Assembly (NCBI RefSeq): GCF_017355935.1
Contig: NZ_JAFIQT010000001.1
Span: 2,356,001-2,420,000, forward strand
DNA from: Telluribacter humicola
GTDB lineage: Bacteria; Bacteroidota; Bacteroidia; Cytophagales; Spirosomataceae
Direction: 5' to 3'
DNA length: 64,000 nucleotides
The notes under the pieces are model-generated. The model did not search any database. It saw only the letters and a list, made by a program, of their open reading frames with translations, and was not told where the DNA came from. Both the position numbers and the translations under genes were made by a program. Shown one piece after another: positions 7,965-17,092 of this stretch; within the stretch, counting starts at the first letter, position 1, and each line of letters starts with the position of its first letter.

Positions 7965-10166
7965 ATGGAAGAAAACAAAAAACACAATGCCCAGTCGGAC
8001 GTCAACGTGAATGAAAACACTAAAAACGAGCAGCTGGAGCATTTCAGGGAAGACCCCAAAGATCAGTACATGACTACGGATCAGGGGGTGCGAATTAGCC
8101 ATACCGATGATTCCCTTAAGGCTGGTTCGCGTGGACCAACCCTCATGGAAGACTTCCATTTTCGTGAAAAAATGACTCACCTCGACCACGAGTCCATCCC
8201 GGAACGGGTGGTACATGCCAGAGGTTCGGGAGCACACGGGTACTTTCAGCCCTACGATGACACGCTGAAAGAATTCACCAAGGCTAAGTTCCTGACTAAC
8301 CCAAATACCAGGACACCCGTTTTTGTGAGGTTCTCGACCGTAGTAGGTTCCAGGGGATCAGCGGATACCGTTCGTGATGTGCGGGGTTTTGCTGCCAAGT
8401 TTTATACCGAAGAGGGCAACTACGATCTGGTAGGTAATAATATCCCGGTTTTCTTTATTCAGGATGCCAACAAATTTGCGGATCTGGTGCACTCCATCAA
8501 GCCTGACCCCGACAACGAAATGCCCCAGGCCTCGGCGGCTCATGATACTTTCTGGGACTTTATATCGCTCATGCCGGAGAGTATGCACATGATCATGTGG
8601 GTCCTTTCCGATCGGGCTATTCCGCGCAGCTTTCGGATGATGGATGGCTTTGGCGTACATACCTTCCGACTGATCAATGAGGCCGGTAAGGCCAGCTTTG
8701 TGAAGTTCCACTGGCGCTCGACCCTTGGTGCCCACTCACTGGTATGGGACGAGGCCCAAAAGCTGGGAGGTAAGGACCCTGACTGGCTGCGACGTGACCT
8801 TTGGAATGCCATCGATATGGGCGATTATCCTGAGTTTGAGCTATGCGTGCAGATAGTACCCGAAGAGGATGAATTCAAATATGATTTTGACCTGCTGGAT
8901 GCGACCAAGATAATCCCCGAAGAACTGGTACCGCTGCGGCCGGTAGGGAAGATGGTACTGAACCGCAACCCGGACAACTTCTTCGCCGAAACCGAGCAGG
9001 TGGCTTTCCACCCCGGTAACCTGGTACCCGGTATTGATGTGACCAATGACCCGCTCTTACAGGGCCGCCTCTTTTCGTACCTAGATACTCAGCTCAACCG
9101 ATTCAATAGCTCTAACTTCACCGAAGTACCCATCAACCGGCCGGTGTGCCCGGTACACAACCACCATGGCGCAGGCTTTATGCGGCAGACTGTCAATAAA
9201 GGCAAGGTCAACTACTGGCCCAACTCGCTGGGAGGAGGCGAGCCAAAGATGGCATCCGAGAGTGAAGGTGGCTATGTACACTACATGGAGAAAATAGATG
9301 GTCATAAGATCCGGGCCCGTAGCGAGAGCTTCAACGACCATTACAGCCAGGCTACCCTGTTCTGGAACTCCATGACCGAGCCCGAGAAGAAGCATATCGT
9401 ACAGGCGGCTCACTTTGAGCTGGGTAAGGTAGAGTCCAAGGAGATTCGGGTACGTATGCTGGGACACTTCTCGAAGATTTCAAATGAATTTGCCGAGCGA
9501 GTTGCCAAAGGAATTGGTGTGGATATACCCAAAAATTTTGATCAGAAGTCGACCGGCAACTACGAAGACAACGAAGCGTCAAAGCAGATGAAGAAAGGAA
9601 AGTCGGTAAAGACGTCGGATCGGGTCAGCATGGAAAAGAACAAGATCGAAACGGCGAAGTCACGACAGGTGGCTATACTGCTGGAAGATGGCTTTAAGTA
9701 CGACGAAGTGATGCAGGTGAAACGAGCCCTGATGGAAGCCGGTGCCCGCGTCAAATTCGTATCTAAGTTTCATGGTAAGCGTAAGGCCACCAATGGCGAT
9801 GAGATCGAAACGGACAAGAGCCACATCACCACTGCCTCTATCATGTACGATGCCCTCTACATCCCCGACGGAAAGGAGAGTAACGAAGCCATGTTAAATG
9901 AGGGGGACGCCATCCATTTCATCAACGAAGCCTTCAAGCACGGCAAGGCCATCGCTACGTCCGGAAATGGCATCTACCTGTTACAGAAAGCGGTGGTACT
10001 GGGGGTAGACTTTGCCGACAAGGAAGGTACTAAGATCGTTACAAGTAAAGGCGTCGTAACCGCAGGGAACGAGGCACGAGCGATGGACTTTGTGGCATCC
10101 TTCATTGATGCAATTAAGAAACACCGGCACTGGGACCGCGAAGAAAAAACGATGGTACCCGCCTGA
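7965..10166 (+). CDS. katE: Large-subunit (clade 2) catalase with C-terminal DJ-1/PfpI-like domain
   Basis: Start set at the ATG at 7965 (MEENKKHNAQSDVN), 733 residues; the extra 19 upstream codons look untranslated. The catalytic His84 sits in VVHARGSGAHG, the distal Asn in FFIQDANKF, and the proximal haem Tyr in RLFSYLDTQLNRF. Residues ~580-733 form the flavodoxin/DJ-1-like domain (RQVAILLEDGFKYDEV, GNGIYLLQKA) that marks large-subunit catalases such as HPII. It disproportionates hydrogen peroxide in the cytoplasm. A strong terminator follows, so it is monocistronic. A downstream Hsp20 and an upstream OsmC fusion suggest a stress-gene neighbourhood. Confidence 0.95.
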   Translation: MEENKKHNAQSDVNVNENTKNEQLEHFREDPKDQYMTTDQGVRISHTDDSLKAGSRGPTLMEDFHFREKMTHLDHESIPERVVHARGSGAHGYFQPYDDTLKEFTKAKFLTNPNTRTPVFVRFSTVVGSRGSADTVRDVRGFAAKFYTEEGNYDLVGNNIPVFFIQDANKFADLVHSIKPDPDNEMPQASAAHDTFWDFISLMPESMHMIMWVLSDRAIPRSFRMMDGFGVHTFRLINEAGKASFVKFHWRSTLGAHSLVWDEAQKLGGKDPDWLRRDLWNAIDMGDYPEFELCVQIVPEEDEFKYDFDLLDATKIIPEELVPLRPVGKMVLNRNPDNFFAETEQVAFHPGNLVPGIDVTNDPLLQGRLFSYLDTQLNRFNSSNFTEVPINRPVCPVHNHHGAGFMRQTVNKGKVNYWPNSLGGGEPKMASESEGGYVHYMEKIDGHKIRARSESFNDHYSQATLFWNSMTEPEKKHIVQAAHFELGKVESKEIRVRMLGHFSKISNEFAERVAKGIGVDIPKNFDQKSTGNYEDNEASKQMKKGKSVKTSDRVSMEKNKIETAKSRQVAILLEDGFKYDEVMQVKRALMEAGARVKFVSKFHGKRKATNGDEIETDKSHITTASIMYDALYIPDGKESNEAMLNEGDAIHFINEAFKHGKAIATSGNGIYLLQKAVVLGVDFADKEGTKIVTSKGVVTAGNEARAMDFVASFIDAIKKHRHWDREEKTMVPA

Positions 10167-10199
10167 TGAGGTAGCTTGGTAGCAAGCTAAAAATCAGGG

Positions 10200-10237
10200 A
10201 AGCCTCTGACCCAACACCGGGTCAGAGGCTCTTTTTT
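10200..10237 (+). terminator. Rho-independent terminator of katE
   Basis: Perfect 11-bp stem (GCCTCTGACCC at 10202-10212, GGGTCAGAGGC at 10219-10229), 6-base loop, then a run of six T. Confidence 0.92.
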
Positions 10238-10299
10238 GTATGAAGATCAACTGAATTATTCAGTAGCTAAGTGACAGAATGTAAGCAGGTTAATGTCAA

Positions 10300-10332
10300 T
10301 TTGACAGCTCTCTTGCCATTTTGTAGCCTTTG
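10300..10332 (+). promoter_or_regulatory. Possible hsp20 promoter
   Basis: TTTG at 10300-10303 and TAGCCTTTG at 10324-10332 are spaced 20 bases apart, resembling the Bacteroidota TTTG/TAnnTTTG promoter but with one extra base in the -7 element. The start codon is about 75 bases downstream. Confidence 0.35.
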
Positions 10333-10408
10333 GGAGGTAGTGGTATATAGTTTGCTTTTAGTCTATCGAAAAGTTAAACATGTCAAACCTTTAAAAATGG
10401 AGGTAGCT

Positions 10409-10870
10409 ATGTCACTTACAAAGTTCAATGGAAATGGAACTCTTCCAAGTCTGCTGGATGAATTTGTTGGCAAAGACATGGAAGGACTACACAGCTGGAG
10501 CTGGCCCGCGATGAGCCGTTCGCGTGTAGGTAGTGTGGTGCCTTCGGTGAATATCCGGGAAGACAACGACAACTTCTATCTGGAAGTAGCCGCACCCGGC
10601 ATGAAGAAGAAGGACTTCAACGTAGTTCTGGACAATGGTCGGCTGACCATCTATAGCGAGAAACGTGAAGAGAATGAAGAGAAGGATGAGCAGAAGCGCT
10701 TCATGAAGCGGGAGTTCAGCTATCACGCTTTCTCGCGGTCGTTCTGGCTGCCGGACACCTGTGAGCAGGAACGCATAGAAGCCCGCTATACCGATGGGAT
10801 ACTGCACCTGACCGTACCAAAGAAGGAGGAGGCGAAACCCAAAGCGCCCCGACAAATCAAAATAACATAA
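10409..10870 (+). CDS. Hsp20/alpha-crystallin small heat shock protein
   Basis: Start chosen at the ATG at 10409 because GGAGG lies 5 bases upstream, an unusually good Shine-Dalgarno for this genome; the longer ORF from 10271 adds a non-homologous extension. The resulting 153-residue protein has an alpha-crystallin domain (VNIREDNDNFYLEVAAPGMKK, then FSRSFWLP and the C-terminal DGILHLTVPKKEE strand). It is a cytosolic ATP-independent holdase that binds unfolding proteins. It is flanked by terminators on both sides, so it is a single-gene unit, probably heat or stress induced. Confidence 0.93.
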   Translation: MSLTKFNGNGTLPSLLDEFVGKDMEGLHSWSWPAMSRSRVGSVVPSVNIREDNDNFYLEVAAPGMKKKDFNVVLDNGRLTIYSEKREENEEKDEQKRFMKREFSYHAFSRSFWLPDTCEQERIEARYTDGILHLTVPKKEEAKPKAPRQIKIT

Positions 10871-10877
10871 TGGATAT

Positions 10878-10915
10878 AAAGAAAGAGGTTGGCAGTGGTG
10901 CCAACCTCTTTCTTT
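10878..10915. terminator. Bidirectional terminator between hsp20 and mscS
   Basis: Perfect 17-bp stem: arm 10878-10894 and arm 10899-10915, with a 4-base loop. The A-rich and T-rich ends serve both convergent genes. Confidence 0.93.
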
Positions 10916-10936
10916 GTTTGTACATATTCGACTGTT

Positions 10937-11860
10937 TTAACGGTCGTTGTTCTGTCCATCCTTATTGAATAAAGTAACCGGGAAGTCTTTCTCTTTGCCA
11001 TATAGCTTTATCTCGCGGATATCGGCTGGCAGGCTGTAACCTTCTTTTTCCAGCGTTACTTTTACATCCCTGATCACTTCACCCTTAGTAATAAGTGCCG
11101 CTCGTCGGAAGTCATCAGTTTCTACCCAAAAATACACTTTCAGATTCACGGTACTGGCAGCCAGTTCATCCTCCGCCACAAAATTTTCGTGTACGTCGTC
11201 ATGGACAACATGCTTATGGGTATCCAGGATACGCTGGATAATTTCCTTCGCTCCGTTGATATCATCTTCGTAGGCGATACCAACCACAAAGTCCCAGCGA
11301 AAAAAGCCATCTTCCGTGTAGTTGGTCACCGGGTCGGTAAGTACATCCGAGTTAGGAATATATACATCCTGTCCATTAAAAGTCTTGATATGAGTGTATC
11401 TGAACTGCAGGGTCTTTACCTTACCCATGATTTCACCTACCTTAATGGTATCATTAACATTGAAGGGGCGGTTAAATGCCAGTATGATACCGGCTATGAA
11501 GTTCTCCCCAATGTCCTTAAAGGCAAAGCCCAGTACTACGGCCGAGGCTCCGGCGGTAGCCAGTATACCACCTGCGATGCCACTCAGACCCGCCGTCTGG
11601 AGGGCCAGCATGAAACAGATAACGATCAGGATGGTCTTGATGGTGTTGCCCACGAAGGTACTCATGAGAGGGTCCTCAGTACGGGCTTGCATGCGGCTAC
11701 GGGTAAATCGTCCAATGGCACCGGCAATTATTATTCCCAGCACTATGATCAGAACGGCCAGGCCAATACGGGGAATGGCGGCTATAAGTGCGTCCCAGTA
11801 GCCATCCAGGGCAGCGTAGAATTTATCCCAGTTGGTTTCAATAGCTTCTTCCATCGTCAA
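10937..11860 (-). CDS. MscS-type small-conductance mechanosensitive channel
   Basis: A 307-residue inner-membrane protein. Three hydrophobic segments occur at about residues 27-50, 70-92 and 97-125; the third is the pore-lining helix, followed by the MscS signature GFAFKDIGENFIAGI. The cytoplasmic beta and alpha/beta domains follow (VNDTIKVGEIMGKV, TYIPNSDVLTDPVTNY-like). Such channels open on hypo-osmotic shock and release solutes. It converges with hsp20. A start at the second Met (residue 3) is equally possible. Length and motifs are typical of the short MscS group in Bacteroidota. Confidence 0.93.
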   Translation of the reverse strand: MTMEEAIETNWDKFYAALDGYWDALIAAIPRIGLAVLIIVLGIIIAGAIGRFTRSRMQARTEDPLMSTFVGNTIKTILIVICFMLALQTAGLSGIAGGILATAGASAVVLGFAFKDIGENFIAGIILAFNRPFNVNDTIKVGEIMGKVKTLQFRYTHIKTFNGQDVYIPNSDVLTDPVTNYTEDGFFRWDFVVGIAYEDDINGAKEIIQRILDTHKHVVHDDVHENFVAEDELAASTVNLKVYFWVETDDFRRAALITKGEVIRDVKVTLEKEGYSLPADIREIKLYGKEKDFPVTLFNKDGQNNDR

Positions 11861-11888
11861 TACTTCTTAGTGTGGTTATATCCTTTTT

Positions 11889-11938
11889 AAAGCAGCTGTA
11901 GTGGTAAAAGGTTTAACTTTTATCCTTACAACTGCTTT
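11889..11938. repeat. Imperfect 22-bp inverted repeat
   Basis: Arms at 11889-11910 and 11917-11938 match at 18 of 22 positions around a 6-base loop. It lies downstream of the minus-strand methyltransferase gene and upstream of mscS, so it may act as the restriction-modification terminator, though no clear T run follows on that strand. Confidence 0.5.
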
Positions 11939-11987
11939 ATGAGATACTATTTTTGACGCTTAGAAGTAGCCGTTATCCTATCGAAAG

Positions 11988-13493
11988 CTAGGGCAGTTTG
12001 GGATGCAGCCGCGCCAGTTCAGTGGCGGGTACTATAAAATTTTCCACGATTTTCTTGCTGTATCCCTTCCAGCCCCCACGGAAGTCACGTCCGGCTATGG
12101 TCATGTAATCGGCCATCAGGGGCGAGTTCAGAATCCTGGCCAGCGTGGCTCCATCTCCCTCAAATTTGATATAGTAGCCCGAGTACACCGTACAGTCGGG
12201 ATTGGGATACCAGACAAAGTTGGGCTCCCGGTTCATGGGCGAGAATATAATCTTAGGACCAAAGGAATGGTCGAGGCTCTGGGAGCGTCCAAAGGCGTAC
12301 CAGGCTATGAGGTTGGGCTTGCCATTGTCGCGGCGGTCCAGGGTAGGTCGGTTTCGGAGCAGGTACTTGTATGCATAGGGGTAGTACGCTTTCAGCTCAG
12401 CTTCCGGTATGATTTCATTCTTGCCGTAGGTATCTTCCCGGTAGGGAAACAGGATGTACTCCCGGATAGGATCATCTGTTCCTTTCAGGCGGGATGCTTT
12501 TACTACAGGCTTCAGGATGGATCTCTCAATCTTAAACCGTTCCCCTTTCTTACTAGTAGCCTCTACCACTTCCTTGTCCATGTTGTCTACCTTGAGCAGG
12601 TATATGCTATCACAAAGGGTAGTCAGGCCGACCGAAATTTTACACAATTCACCCAACCGGGTACCCATGATATGTTTCTGAGGAACGACCGATAGCTGCC
12701 ACAGATCGCATTGCTTCAGCTCATCAAATGATATAGACCGGCCTCGGTACTCAAATCGCTCGTTGCTCAGCTCATACCTGAATTGCTGCTGTTGCCGGGT
12801 GCCAAATACGGTAATGGCCGCGTAAGTACCTGCACTCTCAAATACCCGTACGGAACCATAGTTGGTAATGAGCCGCAGGTTTTGGTGATCGGTGAAGTAC
12901 TGCCGGAGCGGGCGGGCCGTATCGGACGTAAAGTACGAGTTGGGTGTGATGTAACCACAAATCCCATCCGGGGCCAGCAGGCGCGCCGCCAATTCAAAAA
13001 AGGCCACGTAAGCATCGGTAGAGCCGGACCGGCAAAAGGTGTACTGTTGCTGAAGCCAGGCCCGCTGCTGAGCGGGCAGGTGTTGAATGCGTATGTAAGG
13101 CGGATTACCAACTATAATATCAAATTGCTGACGACTGTATACCTGATCAAAGGCATTGAGCTGGTACAGTTGCCACTTGATCCGTAGACCAAGTGGTACA
13201 ACCAGTTCGTCCAGCGCTTCGCGGCACAGAGCCAGCGCTTCCGCGTCTATATCCCAGCCGTATACTTTATGCAGATTATCCGACAGCGAGTGAGCCGGGG
13301 AATATTGAATGATACGTTGTACAACGGCAACCAGAAAGCGCCCGTCACCGCAGGCCGGATCCAGGATGGTTTTGCCGGTTACGGCTTCGGCTTTGAAATG
13401 GACCTCATCCAGTATTTTCTCAACGATGTGCGCAGGGGTATATATTTGACCAAGTAGTTTTTTCTTCTGGTATGTGCGCACTAAGGATGCCAT
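11988..13493 (-). CDS. Type II adenine-N6 DNA methyltransferase (TaqI/Eco57I-like)
   Basis: A 501-residue protein with gamma-class order: motif X GQIYTP (15-20), motif I DPACGDGRFL (45-54), the acidic strand YGWDIDAEAL (78-87), and motif IV NPPY at 130-133. The C-terminal ~250 residues form a TaqI-type target recognition region (GWKGYSKKIVENFIVP near the end). It transfers methyl from S-adenosylmethionine to adenine N6 in a specific but here unknown DNA site. It follows a small PD-(D/E)XK-like gene by 48 bases, which argues for a type II restriction-modification pair in which the methyltransferase protects host DNA. Base composition matches the host genes, so acquisition is not recent. Confidence 0.9.
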   Translation of the reverse strand: MASLVRTYQKKKLLGQIYTPAHIVEKILDEVHFKAEAVTGKTILDPACGDGRFLVAVVQRIIQYSPAHSLSDNLHKVYGWDIDAEALALCREALDELVVPLGLRIKWQLYQLNAFDQVYSRQQFDIIVGNPPYIRIQHLPAQQRAWLQQQYTFCRSGSTDAYVAFFELAARLLAPDGICGYITPNSYFTSDTARPLRQYFTDHQNLRLITNYGSVRVFESAGTYAAITVFGTRQQQQFRYELSNERFEYRGRSISFDELKQCDLWQLSVVPQKHIMGTRLGELCKISVGLTTLCDSIYLLKVDNMDKEVVEATSKKGERFKIERSILKPVVKASRLKGTDDPIREYILFPYREDTYGKNEIIPEAELKAYYPYAYKYLLRNRPTLDRRDNGKPNLIAWYAFGRSQSLDHSFGPKIIFSPMNREPNFVWYPNPDCTVYSGYYIKFEGDGATLARILNSPLMADYMTIAGRDFRGGWKGYSKKIVENFIVPATELARLHPKLP

Positions 13494-13541
13494 GAGGTCG
13501 GTAACTGGTAATTAAAAATGGTAAATAAATAATAGTCAATC

Positions 13542-14201
13542 TTATTCTTTTGTTTTTAGCAGCGTACACTTTCGGAAACCCGGCCACTGCTTGATCCGCT
13601 CAGTGAGCAGGGGTGAACTAATGTCTCCAAACAGGATTTCGTAGGTATCTTCCTCAAAGCGAAAGGTAGTACGGTCGGCCCGGAGGCGTTCGGTCCCGGC
13701 CGGGTACAGCCTACCCAGCTCTCTTTCCTCCACGGCCTTTTTATCTATAAATCCCAAAAGTGAGGCTATTGTGCCCCGCCGCTCGGATTGATGAAATGAC
13801 AAGCAAAAATAGTGCGAAGTACGCGAGCCCGGCTTTTGAAGTTGCGAGGAGGGAATATTTAGTACATAATCGGCTCCTAATCGCCCCGTCTGCCGCTTCA
13901 TGGCTTTCACGTCCAGGCTGAAGATACTATCTTCTGACTGAAGTACAAAATCCTGCCCCCAGTCCTGCCCGTTGACCGCTCCAAAGGCTCTCTGAGGCCG
14001 GGTAAGCCGGTAGATATCTGCAAATACTACTTCACCGAGGCTACCCGTGTAGCGCAGCATCCGCGTATGGATGGGCTTGCTGGCGTGGGCGTCCCAGACA
14101 TTGGCTACTTGGTGGTGGCGCAGCGAGTACTCCACCAGCTTTCGGGCGTAGGCTTTCTGCTCATCCGTGACCTGGATCTGTATGTAATACTCATTTCTCA
14201 A
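13542..14201 (-). CDS. Probable type II restriction endonuclease, PD-(D/E)XK-like
   Basis: I do not recognise a named family. The reading frame is open back to TTG at 14207, and no ATG fits. TTG at 14201 is preferred because a TACCTTTG promoter element overlaps 14205-14212, which would give an almost leaderless mRNA (219 residues; 221 if the 14207 start is used). Counting from the longer form, an acid Glu59 in GSLGEV is followed by GQDF with Asp86 and, 12 residues later, by SLDVKAM with Asp99 and Lys101, a PD-(D/E)XK arrangement. It lies directly upstream of the adenine methyltransferase on the same strand. A nuclease role is inferred from context and this motif; the cut site is unknown. Confidence 0.6.
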   Translation of the reverse strand: MRNEYYIQIQVTDEQKAYARKLVEYSLRHHQVANVWDAHASKPIHTRMLRYTGSLGEVVFADIYRLTRPQRAFGAVNGQDWGQDFVLQSEDSIFSLDVKAMKRQTGRLGADYVLNIPSSQLQKPGSRTSHYFCLSFHQSERRGTIASLLGFIDKKAVEERELGRLYPAGTERLRADRTTFRFEEDTYEILFGDISSPLLTERIKQWPGFRKCTLLKTKE

Positions 14202-14204
14202 CGG

Positions 14205-14212
14205 CAAAGGTA
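14205..14212 (-). promoter_or_regulatory. TAnnTTTG element at the endonuclease start
   Basis: TACCTTTG on the minus strand. Transcription would begin near 14200, at or just before the usable TTG codon. It could be a chance match. Confidence 0.4.
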
Positions 14213-14308
14213 GGTGTTCCCAGTTGGCTTATAGTACTAACCAACGCAATAAAGGTTAAGTTTAGGGCAGGAAATCCGGCCGCCGATCTACTTTTAGAGA
14301 AAGATGTA

Positions 14309-14316
14309 TTACTTTG
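14309..14316 (+). promoter_or_regulatory. Possible -7 element of the sugar isomerase gene
   Basis: TTACTTTG, matching TAnnTTTG at 7 of 8 positions, 40 bases upstream of the ATG. The same variant precedes nspC and the SusC gene. Confidence 0.4.
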
Positions 14317-14355
14317 AACCGGACTATTAACCGGATTTACTAACTCATAACACGT

Positions 14356-15279
14356 ATGCTCAAATTAGGATTTGTAAGTGCTATTCTGGCCGATTTTGGT
14401 TTTGAACATGTCATCAGTTTTGCGGCCAACCACGGATTTTCGTGCGTAGAGGTCATGTGCTGGCCCAGTGGCAATGCCGACAACCGCCGCTACGCCGGAG
14501 TAACCCATATAGATGTAGATAATCTGACCGATCAGAAGGTATCTGATATCCGCTACACGCTCAAAGAAGCCAAAGTGACCATATCGGGCCTGGGGTACTA
14601 TCCCAACCCGCTTGACCCCGATCAGGCCAAGGCTGAGTTCTACGTTGAGCACATCAAGCACGTAATCCGGGGAGCGGCCCGTCTGGGGGTACCCGTAGTC
14701 AATACCTTCATCGGGCGTGATCCGGCCAAAAATATCCAGGACAACCTCAAGCAGTTTGCAGACGTATGGCCGGGGATCGTGAAAGTGGCTGAGGAGAATA
14801 ACATTAAGATAGGCATCGAGAACTGCCCCATGTTCTTTACCAACGACGAGTGGCCCGGCGGCAAGAACCTGGCCATTAGTCCCGCTGTGTGGGATCGGAT
14901 GTTCGAGATTATACCCAGTCGGGCTTTTGGGCTTAACTATGACCCGTCGCACATGATATGGCAGATGATGGATGAGATCAAGCCCATCTACCAGTACAAG
15001 GACCGCCTGCACCACATTCACCTCAAAGATGTAAAACTATACCGTGACAAGCTGGACCGGGTGGGTATCCTGGCTAATCCGCTGGAGTACCATTCGCCGA
15101 AGCTGCCGGGACTGGGCGATGTCAACTGGCGGGGTTTCTTCGCCGCCCTTACCGATGTACGCTACCGCGGACCGGTGGTGATCGAAGTAGAGGACAAGGC
15201 ATACGAAGGGAATATAGAAGATGTGAAGAGCGCGATCCTGACTAGCCGCAACTACCTGCGGCAGTTTCTGGGGGAGTAA
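14356..15279 (+). CDS. Sugar phosphate isomerase/epimerase family TIM-barrel protein
   Basis: A 307-residue cytosolic protein without signal peptide. It shows the xylose-isomerase-like/AP-endonuclease-2 fold: metal and sugar ligands in [30 protein letters not shown] and [11 protein letters not shown]. Family members interconvert or epimerise free or phosphorylated sugars, inositols or related ketoses using a divalent metal. It stands alone between a divergent restriction gene and its own terminator, so the pathway cannot be told. Length and motifs are complete. Confidence 0.9.
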   Translation: MLKLGFVSAILADFGFEHVISFAANHGFSCVEVMCWPSGNADNRRYAGVTHIDVDNLTDQKVSDIRYTLKEAKVTISGLGYYPNPLDPDQAKAEFYVEHIKHVIRGAARLGVPVVNTFIGRDPAKNIQDNLKQFADVWPGIVKVAEENNIKIGIENCPMFFTNDEWPGGKNLAISPAVWDRMFEIIPSRAFGLNYDPSHMIWQMMDEIKPIYQYKDRLHHIHLKDVKLYRDKLDRVGILANPLEYHSPKLPGLGDVNWRGFFAALTDVRYRGPVVIEVEDKAYEGNIEDVKSAILTSRNYLRQFLGE

Positions 15280-15282
15280 ACT

Positions 15283-15316
15283 AAAAGAGGGAAGCCACTG
15301 GCTTCCCTCTTTTGAT
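15283..15316. terminator. Terminator of the sugar isomerase gene, bidirectional
   Basis: Perfect 14-bp stem (15283-15296 and 15300-15313) with a 3-base loop; T run on both strands. It also serves the convergent gene ending at 15336. Confidence 0.93.
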
Positions 15317-15335
15317 AATTAATGCGTGCTGTACA

Positions 15336-15761
15336 CTAGTTACCGGTCTGGCTTTGCTTGCCAGCTTTGGGTAGGTCAGCTACGCTGTTTTTGGTATTAG
15401 AAGGCTTGGAAACAGGATTTGTTTTATAGTTGCCCGGTGAATTCAGCGGGTTGATCTGCGAATCATCCTTTGTGCCATCCACGGGTACTACCAGGGAAGC
15501 CGGACGATTGGCGTACTTAGGCGTGTGACGAACCTTACCGCGCTGGCGAGCCGTAGTAACCCGCTCAACCAGTCCAACGCTGGGTACCTCTACAGTAGTT
15601 CGGTCATCGTTAAGTTGTTTGGCCTTCTGGGCTTTATTGGGATGCTTATAGTTATGAACCGACACACCCGGATCAACCTGTACCTTGCTCTGAGCAAAGG
15701 CACTAGTAGTTACCAGAGCAAATACTGCGGCAAATACTACTTTGAATGATGTACTTTTCAT
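15336..15761 (-). CDS. Secreted small hypothetical protein
   Basis: A 141-residue protein with a signal peptide (MKSTSFKVVFAAVFALVTTSAFAQ, cut after AFA). The mature part is basic and hydrophilic, rich in Lys, Pro, Ser and Asn, and looks disordered (for example NPLNSPGNYKTNPVSKPSN). No domain is recognised. It is monocistronic, convergent with the sugar isomerase gene across a shared terminator. It is probably periplasmic or surface-exposed. Coding status is supported by the signal peptide and codon use; function unknown. Confidence 0.75.
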   Translation of the reverse strand: MKSTSFKVVFAAVFALVTTSAFAQSKVQVDPGVSVHNYKHPNKAQKAKQLNDDRTTVEVPSVGLVERVTTARQRGKVRHTPKYANRPASLVVPVDGTKDDSQINPLNSPGNYKTNPVSKPSNTKNSVADLPKAGKQSQTGN

Positions 15762-15981
15762 ATATTTTTATGAATATTTCGTTAAAAAATAGGCATATTT
15801 TTGCCCGTCTACATGATAAGTATAAATGTAAAAGATTTGTTCCAACTGGTATTTTTACAATTTTTGGCAGAATTAGTATAAATTATTTAGCGATTTTAGC
15901 AGAAACTAGTAATACCGTTGCTTAGGCAATTGATTTTACGACACTTTTTGAGAAATTATTGCCATATAGTCAGAAACCACT

Positions 15982-17070
15982 ATGATTTTTAACGGAAAGA
16001 TACTTTTAGACTTTTTTTTTCGGATTTATACACATGTATGTAGTTATAAGTGGCTACTGCTGCTGCTCCTCTTTCCGGGCCTGTTTAGCGGATGTAGTCA
16101 CTTCACAACGGGAACTCCTTATAAGTACTCGGGTGAAAAGATAAAGGGGGTGTCGCTGGTAGCCCCCAGGGAACCGGTGACGGATAGTGTATTCATACCG
16201 GTACGGAACGTGAATGCTGAGTGGGTATCGGTAATGCCGTATGGATTTGTGGAGGAAGGGAAGCCCAACTTCCACTACGCGGGTAAGAGCGGCGAGTGGA
16301 AATGGTGGGGTGAAACTCCGCAGGGAACGGCCGAAACCATCCGGATGGCGCACCAGCACGGGCTCAAAGTGATGCTCAAGCCACACGTCTGGATAGGCCG
16401 GGGCGGGTTTACGGGACACCTGACTTTTACCACCGAAGCGGACTGGCTGGTTTTTGAAAAAGAGTACGGTGAGTACCTGTTAGAATTTGCGAGGGTAGCT
16501 GATTCTTCCGATGTAGAGATCTACTGCATCGCTACCGAAATGCAGAACTTCGTCGCCAAGCGGCCCCAGTTCTGGCACCGGATCATCAAAGAGATCAAAG
16601 GGATCTACAAAGGCCAGCTTACCTACGCCGAAAACTGGGATACCTATCAGGATGTACCTTTCTGGGATGAACTGGACTATATAGGGGTGGATGCGTACTT
16701 TCCGCTGTCTGAAAAACAGCACCCTTCGGTAGCAGAATTAAAGAAAGGCTGGCAATCCCATCTTAAAGCCCTGTCGGCCTACGCCGGTGAGCACCAGAAG
16801 CCGGTACTGTTTACCGAATATGGCTACCGCAGTGCCGACTTTACGGCACATAAACCTTGGGAAACCAACCCGGATCACCCCGAAAACGAACAGGTGCAGG
16901 TAGATGCGTACCGGGCCTTTTTTGAAGAGGTATGGAGCCGCGATTGGCTGGCCGGAGGATTTGTGTGGAAGTGGTTTCCGGGACTGGAAAAAGGCCGGAA
17001 GGCGCGTGACTGGTACTCGCCCCAACACCGCCCCGCCGAACAAACCCTGGCTGATTTTTACAAAAACTAA
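15982..17070 (+). CDS. GH113-like TIM-barrel glycoside hydrolase lipoprotein
   Basis: A 362-residue protein with a long N-terminal hydrophobic segment ending in a lipobox LFSGC (Cys38), so it is probably an outer- or inner-membrane-anchored lipoprotein. The body resembles family GH113 beta-mannanase-like proteins: VSVMPYGFVEEG, MLKPHVWIGRGGF, CIATEMQNF with a likely acid/base Glu, and FTEYGYRSADF with a likely nucleophile Glu. It would cleave a beta-linked polysaccharide or oligosaccharide; the substrate is not certain. The start gives a 20-residue stretch before the signal core; a later start is possible but no good ATG is seen. Confidence 0.82.
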   Translation: MIFNGKILLDFFFRIYTHVCSYKWLLLLLLFPGLFSGCSHFTTGTPYKYSGEKIKGVSLVAPREPVTDSVFIPVRNVNAEWVSVMPYGFVEEGKPNFHYAGKSGEWKWWGETPQGTAETIRMAHQHGLKVMLKPHVWIGRGGFTGHLTFTTEADWLVFEKEYGEYLLEFARVADSSDVEIYCIATEMQNFVAKRPQFWHRIIKEIKGIYKGQLTYAENWDTYQDVPFWDELDYIGVDAYFPLSEKQHPSVAELKKGWQSHLKALSAYAGEHQKPVLFTEYGYRSADFTAHKPWETNPDHPENEQVQVDAYRAFFEEVWSRDWLAGGFVWKWFPGLEKGRKARDWYSPQHRPAEQTLADFYKN

Positions 17071-17092
17071 CTTGCTAAGGCTGGCCTGATGG

